Below, piece after piece: positions 40,417 through 49,948 of a stretch of DNA of 64,000 nt. Source of the DNA: Candidatus Zixiibacteriota bacterium (lineage in GTDB: Bacteria; Zixibacteria; MSB-5A5; GN15; FEB-12); NCBI GenBank assembly GCA_022571845.1, contig JACZXB010000001.1:541953-605952 (forward strand), given 5' to 3'. The notes beneath the pieces are model-generated. The model was not told the DNA's origin. It worked only from the letters and a program-made list of their open reading frames with translations, and searched no databases. How positions within the stretch are numbered: the stretch's first letter is position 1; every line of letters starts with the position of its first letter. Made by a program: the position numbers and the translations under genes.

Positions 40417-42223
40417 TAGTCAGTGCTCCGTTCTTATTTTTAAATTGCAGATGGAACAGTTTTGAATAGTAGCCATCGGCAAGTATCAACTCTGTATGCG
40501 TGCCTCGTTCGACAATTTCACCTTTGCGAATCACCAGAATCTGGTCAACATCGAGAATCGTCGACAAACGGTGCGCGATAATAATTGAAGTGCGTCCGCT
40601 GGTTAATTTTTTAAGCGAATTCTGAATCGTTCGCTCTGTTTCCGGGTCAACCGAACTGGTCGCTTCGTCTAATATCAGCAGCTCCGGGTCAAACGCCAGA
40701 GCCCGGGCAAATGACAGAAGCTGCCTTTCGCCACGGCTGAAATTGGCGCCTTTTTCGGAAACTTTAGTCTTATACCTGTCTGGCAGCTTTTCGATAAACT
40801 TGTCAGCTGCTACTGTTTTGGCAGCGGCTTCTATCTGGCTGCTGCCGATTTCTTCAGCCTCAAGACCAATATTTTCGGCGATGTCCCCCGGAAAAAGAAT
40901 TATGTCCTGAAGCACCAAAGCAAATCTCTTACGCAGCTCCGAGGTAGCGATAGTCCTGATATCAACACCATCGATAGTGATGCGTCCTTCTTGAGGGTCA
41001 TAAAACCTGAACATCAGATTAACAACCGTGCTTTTGCCGCCTCCGGTAACACCTGCCAGCGCTACCCGGGAACCGGCTGGTATTTCAAAGCTGACATCTC
41101 TTAGCACATAGTTGTCATCATCGTTATAAGAAAACGAAACGTTCTCAAACCGAATCGCATCTTTTAGTCCCGGCCAGGCTACTGGATTAGCCGCATCAGT
41201 CAGGCGAGGTTCTATCTCCAGCAGCCCGAATATTCTTCTGGCGCCAGCCAGGCCTTTCTGGAAATTCCCCAGTTGGTCGGCGGTTCTGGCTATCGGGTCA
41301 AACTCGCGCCAGATTAGCAAAATAAACAGGACGATGATTCCGGGAGAGACTGCCAGCCAGGCGCCCAAAAGAAGCGTGATGCCAATCTTTACGTACTCCA
41401 AATAAAAAAGCAGATTAAAAAAGAGCACTACCGATACATTCACGAAAGCATCTTCTTTGAATTTACGCTGGTTGGCGTCGTAGACTTTCTTCTTGGTGTA
41501 ATCGCCACGGTGGAATATCTGAACGATTGACATCCCCTGCAAAAATTCTGTAAGAGTAGCGGTAACTTCGGCCATCCTTCGCCTGACTATCAAAAAGCGA
41601 TGGCTGGTTAATTTATGAAAAACCCAGATCATAATGATTAGCACAGGCATGACAGTTAGTAAGGCCAGCGCCAGCCGCCACTCTTTGTAAAACATGACCG
41701 CAAAAATTCCGAATATCAAAAGCAAATCTCCGATTACTAACACAACTGTATTGGTGAACAAGAGACGCAGCGATTCTGTGTCAGATTCTATGCGGGACAT
41801 CAGCCGTCCGACCGGATTCTTGTCAAAAAATGAAACATCAAGTGACAGCACATGGTCAAACAGCTTCTCTTTTAAATCGAGCATGATGTCCTGGCCGACA
41901 GTCTCAAGCTTCACCCGCTGATAATATTGCATCACTATTGTTGCTAGCTGAATTGCGACAATCGCCAGGCCGAGCACTATGATAGGCTTGAACTCTCGCA
42001 AGGCCGGCTCCAGCTCCAGCTGCCTTACTAGCTGACCGTCTATCACCTGCTGTACCAATATCGGCCAGAGCAGCGAAAGACCGGTCACTCCACCAAGAAG
42101 AGCCAGAGCAGCGTACAGCCTTTTTTTATGTGCTCTTAAGAACGGCAGCAAATTCTTGAAGGCAGCGACAATGCTTAAGTCGCTGCTGTGAATCTGTTCG
42201 TCTTCGTATAATTCCCTACTCAT
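40406..42223 (-). CDS. ABC exporter half-transporter (TMD-NBD), partner subunit
   Basis: Walker A GVTGGGKSTVVNL, degenerate signature FSRGERQLLSFARAL, Walker B LLILDEATSSVD, IIAHRLSTI; overlaps the downstream subunit. Confidence 0.93.
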   Translation of the reverse strand: MSRELYEDEQIHSSDLSIVAAFKNLLPFLRAHKKRLYAALALLGGVTGLSLLWPILVQQVIDGQLVRQLELEPALREFKPIIVLGLAIVAIQLATIVMQYYQRVKLETVGQDIMLDLKEKLFDHVLSLDVSFFDKNPVGRLMSRIESDTESLRLLFTNTVVLVIGDLLLIFGIFAVMFYKEWRLALALLTVMPVLIIMIWVFHKLTSHRFLIVRRRMAEVTATLTEFLQGMSIVQIFHRGDYTKKKVYDANQRKFKEDAFVNVSVVLFFNLLFYLEYVKIGITLLLGAWLAVSPGIIVLFILLIWREFDPIARTADQLGNFQKGLAGARRIFGLLEIEPRLTDAANPVAWPGLKDAIRFENVSFSYNDDDNYVLRDVSFEIPAGSRVALAGVTGGGKSTVVNLMFRFYDPQEGRITIDGVDIRTIATSELRKRFALVLQDIILFPGDIAENIGLEAEEIGSSQIEAAAKTVAADKFIEKLPDRYKTKVSEKGANFSRGERQLLSFARALAFDPELLILDEATSSVDPETERTIQNSLKKLTSGRTSIIIAHRLSTILDVDQILVIRKGEIVERGTHTELILADGYYSKLFHLQFKNKNGALTNVT

Positions 42224-42256
42224 TATCTGAAAGCCTTTATTTTATCAAAATTTAAC

Positions 42257-42293
42257 AAAAAAAATCCCGCTTTAACCATCTGGCAAAAGCGGG
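42257..42293 (-). terminator. Rho-independent terminator between the 39-aa ORF and the ABC exporter
   Basis: Reverse strand CCCGCTTTtgccagatggttAAAGCGGGATTTTTTTT. Confidence 0.85.
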
Positions 42294-42319
42294 CTACAAA
42301 GAACTCTTTGTGAAATTTT

Positions 42320-42439
42320 TTACAAAGTAAATCCTTCTCCCCCGCTCGTTGTCAGGCCAAACGGCGATGCTGCTCTAATGCGCAGTTGATTCATACTATT
42401 GGCCACCTCCGTTACGGGTTGTGAAAGGAATTTTTTCAT
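42320..42439 (-). CDS. 39-aa small peptide, function unknown
   Basis: MKKFLSQPVTEVANSMNQLRIRAASPFGLTTSGGEGFTL*; AGGA 10 nt upstream, TTGACA about 48 nt upstream (42487..42492 on - strand), followed by a strong terminator. Not in the ORF track. Confidence 0.5.
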   Translation of the reverse strand: MKKFLSQPVTEVANSMNQLRIRAASPFGLTTSGGEGFTL

Positions 42440-42649
42440 CTTATTATCATCCTAATTGATATAAATAAGGTCAGTTCTTGAAAAGATGTCAAGATTAAAT
42501 TTTTGACTGAATTAAATATTTTGTAGGAGTGAAACAGTCCGAATTGATATCCTGACATCGCTTACTGATTAGAGTTTGCCTGCATGGATTGTATGACCTA
42601 TCTTGTAAAACGTTGTTAAGATAGCGCTCACTCCAAGCTAAGGAAAATT

Positions 42650-45238
42650 TTGATGACAGCACAGGGTTTTGACGATGGTCAAACCAGATCTTTCACCCCG
42701 CTGACTGCCGGTACGAGAGTAGCGCACTACGAGATTATTTCGAAAATCGGCGCCGGCGGCATGGGCGAGGTCTATCTGGCTCATGACACCAAGCTGGACC
42801 GCAAAGTTGCACTCAAGTTTCTTTCTTTTCACCTCAGTCAGGACAAAACAAGCCGCGCCCGATTCACCCGTGAGGCCAAAGCCGCTGCCAAACTTGACCA
42901 TCCCAATATAGTGCCGGTCCATGAAGTCGGAGAGTACAAGGGTAGGCCGTTTTTTGCCATGGCTCATATTGAGGGGCAGTCGCTTCGTGAAGTTATAAAA
43001 CAGGGCAAACTATCTGTACAGGGAGCAATAGACTATTGCATGCAAATCTGCGAGGGCTTAAATGAAGCCCACACCGCCGGTGTTGTACATCGTGATATCA
43101 AACCGGGCAACATCATTATCGACACGAAAAATAAACCTCGAATATTGGATTTTGGCCTGGCGACTCTGTCGGGTGAAGAGAAATTGACCAAGACCGGTTC
43201 TACTCTTGGTACGGTTGGCTATATGTCGCCAGAGCAGATAACGGGAAAAGACGTAGACCATCGTTCTGATATTTTCTCAATCGGAGTGATTCTATATGAG
43301 ATGTTGACCGGCCGCCGTCCGTTCGAAGGAGACAACGATACTGCGGTGGCTCGTTCAATTACCGATACTACCCCAGAACCTGTCTCCCGATATAAATCAG
43401 GCGTATCAGGCGAGCTTCAGCAGGTCGTAGATAAAGCCTTATCCAAAGACCCGACGCTTCGCTATCAGACAGCGGATGGTTTGCTGTCCGATTTAAGGAG
43501 GCTGAAAACAGACGCGGGACAACTAAAAACAAGTAAAATCGGCCTGTGGGCTGGAGCCGCCATAATGGTACTGGCGGCGGTAGCCGCACTGTATTCCTTC
43601 TGGCCGAAGGGCGCACCTGTGGAAGAGGATGCCGTTAAGATGCTGGCTGTTTTGCCCTTCGAGAATCTCGGCAGCGCGGAGGATGAATACTTCGCTGATG
43701 GTATCACCGATGAGATTACATCGCGTCTGGCGAAACTCTCCGGACTTGGTGTGATATCCCGCACCAGCGCCATGAAGTACAAAAATACTGACAAGACGAT
43801 TCCGCAGATAGGGAAGGAACTGGGTGTGGACTTTATTCTCGAGGGGACGATTTTCTGGGATAAATCGGGTGACACAGACAGGGTACGCATTATTCCGCAG
43901 TTGATTCAGGTTTCTGATGACCGGCATCTCTGGTCTGAATCCTATCAGCGAGCGCTAACTCAGATTTTTGCGCTTCAGGCGGACATCGCTATTTCTATTG
44001 CAAATGAGCTCGATGTCACCTTGTTACAGCAGGAACATGAATCCCTTCGGAAAGCACCGACGGCCAACATTGAGGCATATAGACTCTATCTGAGGGGACG
44101 GTCGCTGTTCTACACATACTCGCGCTCGGAAAATGAGCAGGCAATAGAAATCTTCAAGACTGTTGTTGGGATGGACTCTTTGTTTTCACTCGCCTTCGCT
44201 GGTTTGTCTTTGTGTTACACACAGTATCACAATTTAGGATGGGATCAGGACGAACGATGGATGCAACTTGCAGAGGAATCGGCCCGGCGTGCCATCTCAT
44301 TAGACGGAGGGTCTGCTGAGGCGCACTTCGCGTTGGGCTTTTTTTTCGAGCAAAGGGCGGACTTCGAAAATATGGAAAGGGAAATGCAGAAAGCTTTGGA
44401 AATCAATCCCAATCACGCCCACGCGCATGACGGTCTCGGTGATATTCATTCGATCAGAGGTGAGCTTGATGACGCGATCCGGGAATTCTCTGCCGCTTTG
44501 ACAATCGATCCATTCTTGCTGCCATCCTTTTGGGGCAAAGCTGAGGTCCGTCGCAAGCAAGGTCGGTTTCGCGATGCCAGGGCCACAATACAGAAGGCGT
44601 TACTCATCGACCCGGAAAATCCATGGTCGTTCTCCATGTTGGGAAACACTTATCGAATGATGGGTAAGTTCGGCCAATCGTTAGAGGCGTTGAAGAATGC
44701 TGCAGAACTGTGGCCTGATCGCTCCGATTTCCGTCTTCTCCTTGGACTCACTCACCTGGAACACGGTTCGTTTCAGAACGCGCGACGTGAAGCAAACAAG
44801 ATTCACGAGCTGACAGGTTCAGAGTCGTTTAATTTCGAGTGGAATTACCTGCGGGGGCGGATCAGCCTTAAGCAAGGGGAGTATGCTGATGCTATGAAAC
44901 AGTTCAAGTTAATACTCGCTTCAGAGACAATCAGCGCGGTGGAGCGCTCGCATGCCCACTTCGCACTGGGGGAGAGTTTTCTACAGATGTCAGACTATCG
45001 TGCGGCCATTGCAGAATTCAACAGGGTAGGAGGCATACCAATCGGTCGATTTCAACATGATTATCCTTGGGCAAGAAGACGCTACAAGTTGGGAATCTGT
45101 TACGAGGCATTGGGAGAAATAGACAGCGCAATGGCACAGTACGGTGCCTTTCTGGATATCTGGCGAGACGCCGATGATGGCATAAAAATGATAGAAGATG
45201 CTAAAGCGAGGCTGGCAAAGCTAAAGGCATCCTTGTAG
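42650..45238 (+). CDS. Ser/Thr protein kinase with TM, TolB/FlgO-like domain and C-terminal TPR array
   Basis: IGAGGMGEVYLAHDTKLDRKVALKFL, HRDIKPGNIII, LDFGLATLSG; TM IGLWAGAAIMVLAAVAALY; LAVLPFENLGSAEDEYFADGITDEITSRL...ILEGTIFW; TPR repeats. Confidence 0.93.
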   Translation: MMTAQGFDDGQTRSFTPLTAGTRVAHYEIISKIGAGGMGEVYLAHDTKLDRKVALKFLSFHLSQDKTSRARFTREAKAAAKLDHPNIVPVHEVGEYKGRPFFAMAHIEGQSLREVIKQGKLSVQGAIDYCMQICEGLNEAHTAGVVHRDIKPGNIIIDTKNKPRILDFGLATLSGEEKLTKTGSTLGTVGYMSPEQITGKDVDHRSDIFSIGVILYEMLTGRRPFEGDNDTAVARSITDTTPEPVSRYKSGVSGELQQVVDKALSKDPTLRYQTADGLLSDLRRLKTDAGQLKTSKIGLWAGAAIMVLAAVAALYSFWPKGAPVEEDAVKMLAVLPFENLGSAEDEYFADGITDEITSRLAKLSGLGVISRTSAMKYKNTDKTIPQIGKELGVDFILEGTIFWDKSGDTDRVRIIPQLIQVSDDRHLWSESYQRALTQIFALQADIAISIANELDVTLLQQEHESLRKAPTANIEAYRLYLRGRSLFYTYSRSENEQAIEIFKTVVGMDSLFSLAFAGLSLCYTQYHNLGWDQDERWMQLAEESARRAISLDGGSAEAHFALGFFFEQRADFENMEREMQKALEINPNHAHAHDGLGDIHSIRGELDDAIREFSAALTIDPFLLPSFWGKAEVRRKQGRFRDARATIQKALLIDPENPWSFSMLGNTYRMMGKFGQSLEALKNAAELWPDRSDFRLLLGLTHLEHGSFQNARREANKIHELTGSESFNFEWNYLRGRISLKQGEYADAMKQFKLILASETISAVERSHAHFALGESFLQMSDYRAAIAEFNRVGGIPIGRFQHDYPWARRRYKLGICYEALGEIDSAMAQYGAFLDIWRDADDGIKMIEDAKARLAKLKASL

Positions 45239-45417
45239 ATACAGCCCATTATCGGTTTTTCTCATCCAAATGTTTTAATATCAAAAACCTTGCGCCTGCC
45301 TTATAGTACAATTATTATTAATAAACCGGCTTATTCAGGTGCGCATAGAGCAATGGAACCGCTGCCCTGATAAGTAGTTATAAATTATAGTAACGCTTAG
45401 AGTTATGGAGTTTAGAT

Positions 45418-46557
45418 ATGAGTGATAATATGGGAATCAGAGGCTATGATTACGTAGAGTTCTACGTCGGCTCGGCCAAAGCCACGGCCTATTTCTTTGC
45501 CAAGGCTCTGGGCATGAATATAACCGCCTACTCCGGGCCGGAGATGAATGTCCGCGACCGGATGTCTTTTTACCTGACTAAGAACAATCTCAAGATTGTA
45601 GTGACTTCGCCTCTTGAGCCCTCATGCTGGGAAGTCTACGATTTTATCACCCGCCATGGTGATGGTGTCAAGCGCTGGGCGATTGAAGTTGACGATGTGG
45701 AGAAAGCCTTTAGACACGCCACCAAGCGAGGCGCTATAATGGTTAGTAAACCCAAAAGGACGGAAAACCATCATGGCTACGTCGATGAAGCGGCCATTCG
45801 TCTCTACGATGATACAGAACTGGTTTATGTCAACCGCGACAACTACCGGCATTTGTTCCGCCCGAATTTCTGTGAACCAAAGCGGCTGATAAATGTGGAC
45901 AGCGATGAGACGGGCATTCAGGGAATTGACCACATCGTAGGCAACGTCCGCGAGAACGAAATGAATCTCTGGGCGGATTATTTCAACAACACCATGGACT
46001 TTGAAACGTTTGTGGATTTCAAAGCAGGAGATATCGGCACCAAATATTCATCACTATTATCCAAAGTTGTGCGTTCCAAAGACAATGTGATCAAAAACCC
46101 AATAAATGAACCGTATGAAGGCATGAAGAAATCACAGATTGAAGAATTCATAGAGCAGTATAACGGCTCTGGGGTGCAGCATATTGCAATTACGACCAAG
46201 GATATTGTCAGCACAGTTGAGGCACTTAGAAAAAATGGAATCGAATTTCTTGAAATTCCAGACACCTACTATGACATGCTCCGCAAGCGCGAAGATGTAA
46301 AAATAGATGAAAACATAGATGACCTGCAAAAGCACCGGATTTTGTGCGATATAGAAGGCAATGGCTACCTGCTGCAGCTGTTCACCAAACCGATAGGTGA
46401 CCGTCCTACTTTCTTCTTTGAATTCATTCAGCGTGTAGGCGATAGCCAGGGATTCGGTAAGGGGAATTTCAAAGCTCTGTTTGAGTCAATAGAGCTTGAC
46501 CAGAAACTCCGCGGCGCTCTGGATGAAGAAGTTCAGGAAGTCTTGCCGCCTTGCTAA
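45418..46557 (+). CDS. hpd: 4-hydroxyphenylpyruvate dioxygenase
   Basis: YDYVEFYVGSAKATAYFFAKALGM, IDHIVGNV, GVQHIAITTKDIVSTVEALRKNGIEFL, PTFFFEFIQRVGDSQGFGKGNFKALFESIE. Confidence 0.95.
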   Translation: MSDNMGIRGYDYVEFYVGSAKATAYFFAKALGMNITAYSGPEMNVRDRMSFYLTKNNLKIVVTSPLEPSCWEVYDFITRHGDGVKRWAIEVDDVEKAFRHATKRGAIMVSKPKRTENHHGYVDEAAIRLYDDTELVYVNRDNYRHLFRPNFCEPKRLINVDSDETGIQGIDHIVGNVRENEMNLWADYFNNTMDFETFVDFKAGDIGTKYSSLLSKVVRSKDNVIKNPINEPYEGMKKSQIEEFIEQYNGSGVQHIAITTKDIVSTVEALRKNGIEFLEIPDTYYDMLRKREDVKIDENIDDLQKHRILCDIEGNGYLLQLFTKPIGDRPTFFFEFIQRVGDSQGFGKGNFKALFESIELDQKLRGALDEEVQEVLPPC

Positions 46558-46587
46558 TTTACGCATTTAAAAATAGGGGAATATATT

Positions 46588-47751
46588 ATGCCGTTTTATC
46601 ATAAACTTGGAGACCTCCCGAAAGTAAAACATACTACTTTCTATAAACCTGACGGAAAATCGCTATATCGCGAAGAGCTGGCTTCCAGTAAGGGTTTCAG
46701 CGGCGTCTATTCCAACAAATATCACCACTTCCTGCCTACAGCTCTCAAAGAGTCGCGGCCGATTCCCAGCCCAAACAACGATCGAGAATGGAAAGACGCT
46801 CAGGTGCTTTTTTATCATTTCTTCACTTACGATAAAGAAAGTAGTGGCGACTTTATTAAGAGCAGAACGGTCTTCCTTCAGAACGAACATACTACCATGG
46901 CTACTGCCAAAGTAACCGAAGATACAGACATCTTTTTCCGCAACGCCTTTCACAACGAGTATATTTTTATACATCATGGCCAGGGAGAATTCTTAAGTGA
47001 GTATGGCTCGTTCAAATTTGTCGAGGGTGACCAACTAATAATCCCGCGCTGCACCACCTACCAGTTGAAATTTGATAACTATGATAATATCCGTCTGTTA
47101 CTGGTCGAAAGCGATACCGCTTTTGAAATACCAAAGAATTACCGCAATGACTATGGGCAGCTGACCGAGAACGCACCCTACTCCGAGCGGGATTTTATTA
47201 TTCCTGACAATCTGCCTGCAATTTGCGAAAAAGGTGATTTCAAAATGATTCTCAAAGCAGGTAAAAAATATTTTGAGCATCTCCTCCCCCACCATCCTTT
47301 CGATGTCGTCGGCTGGGACGGTTTTTTGTATCCCTTTGCTCTTAATATTAAAAGCTACCATTCCAAAGTAGGCCGTATTCATCTGCCTCCACCAACTCAC
47401 CTCTGTTTTAAAACGCAAAATTTTGTTTTGTGCAATTTCGTTCCGCGTCCGTTTGATTTTCATCAGGAAGCAATTCCTACGCCTTATTTTCATTCAAATA
47501 TCGACAGCGATGAAGTCATCTACTATGTCGCGGGTGATTTTATGTCAAGAAAGGGAGTCAAAGAGGGTTCTATCACGCTCCACCCGGGCGGAATGCCCCA
47601 TGGTCCGCAGCCGGGCAAGACCGAAGAATCAATCGGCAAAAAGGGAACCGACGAGTATGCGGTTATGGTAGATACTTTTACGCCGCTCCGGCCGACCTTA
47701 AATGTCAAAGATACTCTTGATGAAGGCTACTCCCGGTCATGGCTGGAATAA
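46588..47751 (+). CDS. hmgA: Homogentisate 1,2-dioxygenase
   Basis: IFIHHGQGEFLSEYGSFKFVEGDQLIIPRCTTYQL, PHHPFDVVGWDGFLYPFALNI, ITLHPGGMPHGPQPGKTEESIG. Confidence 0.93.
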   Translation: MPFYHKLGDLPKVKHTTFYKPDGKSLYREELASSKGFSGVYSNKYHHFLPTALKESRPIPSPNNDREWKDAQVLFYHFFTYDKESSGDFIKSRTVFLQNEHTTMATAKVTEDTDIFFRNAFHNEYIFIHHGQGEFLSEYGSFKFVEGDQLIIPRCTTYQLKFDNYDNIRLLLVESDTAFEIPKNYRNDYGQLTENAPYSERDFIIPDNLPAICEKGDFKMILKAGKKYFEHLLPHHPFDVVGWDGFLYPFALNIKSYHSKVGRIHLPPPTHLCFKTQNFVLCNFVPRPFDFHQEAIPTPYFHSNIDSDEVIYYVAGDFMSRKGVKEGSITLHPGGMPHGPQPGKTEESIGKKGTDEYAVMVDTFTPLRPTLNVKDTLDEGYSRSWLE

Positions 47752-47763
47752 CGGGGGCAGCAC

Positions 47764-48900
47764 TTGGTTGATGTCCCTGAATATATTCGCGCGCTGAAAG
47801 CTTATGTGGCCGGTAAACCGATTGATGAACTAGCCCGCGAAAAACATCTCAAACGCATCGTCAAGCTGGCTTCAAATGAAAACCCGCTGGGTCCGTCGCC
47901 AAAAGCACTGCTGGCTCTGCAAAATATTTTGGCAGAGTCGCATCGCTATGTTGACCCGTCATCGCACCAGCTCGTTCAGGCCATCGCAAAAAAGTATGAC
48001 AAAAACCCCGAACAAATTGTCTGTGGGCATGGTACTGATTCGATATTAGCCTATATCGTTAGCGCTTTCACAGACCACAACGACCAGGTCTTGACCAGCG
48101 AGGGAACTTTTATCGGGATTTATGTAAATGTTTTGAAATTCGGTCGTAATTTAGTCAAAGTTCCTCTTAAAAATTACGCCTATGACCTTGAAGAAATTGC
48201 AACAGCTATTACAGAAAAAACCAAGCTGATTTATCTGGCTAATCCAAATAACCCGACCGGCAGCATGTTCAGTAAAACTGAATTTGAAAAGTTTATGAAT
48301 ACTGTGCCAGATTCGATGCTGGTTATTCTGGACGAAGCCTACACTGCTTATGCCGAAGAAAACAGCGACTATCCCAACGGCTTTGAATACAACTACCAGA
48401 ACCTGATAGTCACCCGCACTTTTTCCAAAGCCTACGGACTGGCCGCTCTAAGAGTAGGTTTTGCAGTAGCGCCGCCGGCAATTATAAAAGAAATCTACAA
48501 AGTGAAACTTCCTTTTGAACCAAACTATCCGGCTCAGATTGCAGCCGAAGCCGCACTTGCTGATGATGACTTTTTGAGACAGACAGTTGACACCAATAGA
48601 AAGTCATTGCAAAAGCTAATAACCTGCTTCGATAAGCTTGGCATAAAGCATTTGCCAACGGCAGCAAATTTTATTCTGATCGTATTTTCTTCGGAACAGT
48701 TTGCTACGACTTTTAACGAGCAATGCCTTGAGTACGGTCTGATTGTCCGTCACGTGAAATCTTTTGGAATTCCCGAAGCGATCAGAATAAATTCCGGCAC
48801 AGAAGATGAAACAGAATTTGCTGTTTCAGTAATTGAAAAAGTTTACGAAAAGATTTCAGAACAATTTGGTATTGAAAATCAGAAAACAGTAAGGACTTAA
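47764..48900 (+). CDS. HisC-type PLP aminotransferase; by context likely the Tyr/Phe aminotransferase
   Basis: KLASNENPLGPSPKAL, YLANPNNPTGSMF, ILDEAYTAYAEENSDY, VTRTFSKAYGLAALRVG; TTG start. Confidence 0.9.
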   Translation: MVDVPEYIRALKAYVAGKPIDELAREKHLKRIVKLASNENPLGPSPKALLALQNILAESHRYVDPSSHQLVQAIAKKYDKNPEQIVCGHGTDSILAYIVSAFTDHNDQVLTSEGTFIGIYVNVLKFGRNLVKVPLKNYAYDLEEIATAITEKTKLIYLANPNNPTGSMFSKTEFEKFMNTVPDSMLVILDEAYTAYAEENSDYPNGFEYNYQNLIVTRTFSKAYGLAALRVGFAVAPPAIIKEIYKVKLPFEPNYPAQIAAEAALADDDFLRQTVDTNRKSLQKLITCFDKLGIKHLPTAANFILIVFSSEQFATTFNEQCLEYGLIVRHVKSFGIPEAIRINSGTEDETEFAVSVIEKVYEKISEQFGIENQKTVRT

Positions 48901-48904
48901 GTCA

Positions 48905-49939
48905 ATGAAATTAGTCTCGTTTAAAAACGATGTCGGCGAAAAACGAGCCGGCCTGTATATCAATGAACAAATTGTAGACTTAAATAACAGTGCAGAAAAA
49001 TTGTCGTTGTCTCTGCCAACAGATATGAACAGCTTTCTTGATGGTGGCGACAAAAATATGGACATAGCCAGAAAAGTTGAAGATGCATTCTTAGCTGGTA
49101 AGCTTGATGCCGGAATCAGCCTGAGCGAGGCAACGCCGCTGCTGGCCCCTGTGCCGCATCCACCCTCCTGCCGTGACGCTTACGCTTTCCGCCAGCATGT
49201 TGCCACCGCCCGACGCAACCGCGGAGTAGAGATGATTCCGGAGTTTGACCAGTTTCCGGTTTTCTATTTTACCAATCATAATGCTGTTTTTGGTGAAGGC
49301 AACATAACGGTCGAAAGCGACCATTTGCATAAACTGGATTTTGAACTCGAAGTCGCTATTGTAATCGGCAGACGCGGCAAAAATATCTCAAGCTCAGAGG
49401 CTGACGACTATATCGCCGGCTATACTATTATGAATGACCTTTCGGCCAGGAAACTTCAGATGGAAGAGATGAAACTAAGCCTGGGTCCGGCCAAAGGAAA
49501 AGATTTTGCCACTACTATCGGTCCCTGGCTGGTGACACCGGATGAACTGGAAGAATACCGCATCAGTTCTGATTTTGGCAACAAGTACGAGCTAAAGATG
49601 ACTGCCCATCACAACGGCAAGCAGATCTCCGAAGGTAATTTCAAAGATATGAACTGGACTTTTGCAGAAATAATCGAACGCGTTTCTTACGGAGTTGAAA
49701 TTCACCCCGGCGATGTCATAGGTTCAGGCACAGTTGGCACCGGCTGCTATCTGGAGCTAAACGGAAGCGCTGCTCTAAAAGCCAAAGAACGTGGTGAAAC
49801 AAGCAGTCCGGTCTGGCTTGCAGACGGTGACGAGATTGAGCTTAAAATAAGCGGCCTGGGCAAACTCAAGAACCTGATTGTCAAAGCATCTGATGATCGT
49901 TCCATACTTGCCAAAAAGAAAGAATCTGCCTTAGCCTAA
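48905..49939 (+). CDS. Fumarylacetoacetate hydrolase family protein
   Basis: DLEFELEVAIVIGRRGKNISSSEADDYIAGYTIMNDLSAR, GPAKGKDFATTIGPWLVTPDEL, IHPGDVIGSGTVGTGC (FAH fold motifs). Confidence 0.93.
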   Translation: MKLVSFKNDVGEKRAGLYINEQIVDLNNSAEKLSLSLPTDMNSFLDGGDKNMDIARKVEDAFLAGKLDAGISLSEATPLLAPVPHPPSCRDAYAFRQHVATARRNRGVEMIPEFDQFPVFYFTNHNAVFGEGNITVESDHLHKLDFELEVAIVIGRRGKNISSSEADDYIAGYTIMNDLSARKLQMEEMKLSLGPAKGKDFATTIGPWLVTPDELEEYRISSDFGNKYELKMTAHHNGKQISEGNFKDMNWTFAEIIERVSYGVEIHPGDVIGSGTVGTGCYLELNGSAALKAKERGETSSPVWLADGDEIELKISGLGKLKNLIVKASDDRSILAKKKESALA

Positions 49940-49948
49940 ATCCAAAAT

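Noticed and set aside
42320-42439. Lasso-peptide reading of the 39-aa peptide (Gly1...Glu8 ring in GLTTSGGEGFTL)
   Set aside because: No lasso cyclase, leader peptidase or RRE gene nearby, and the leader lacks the usual penultimate Thr.
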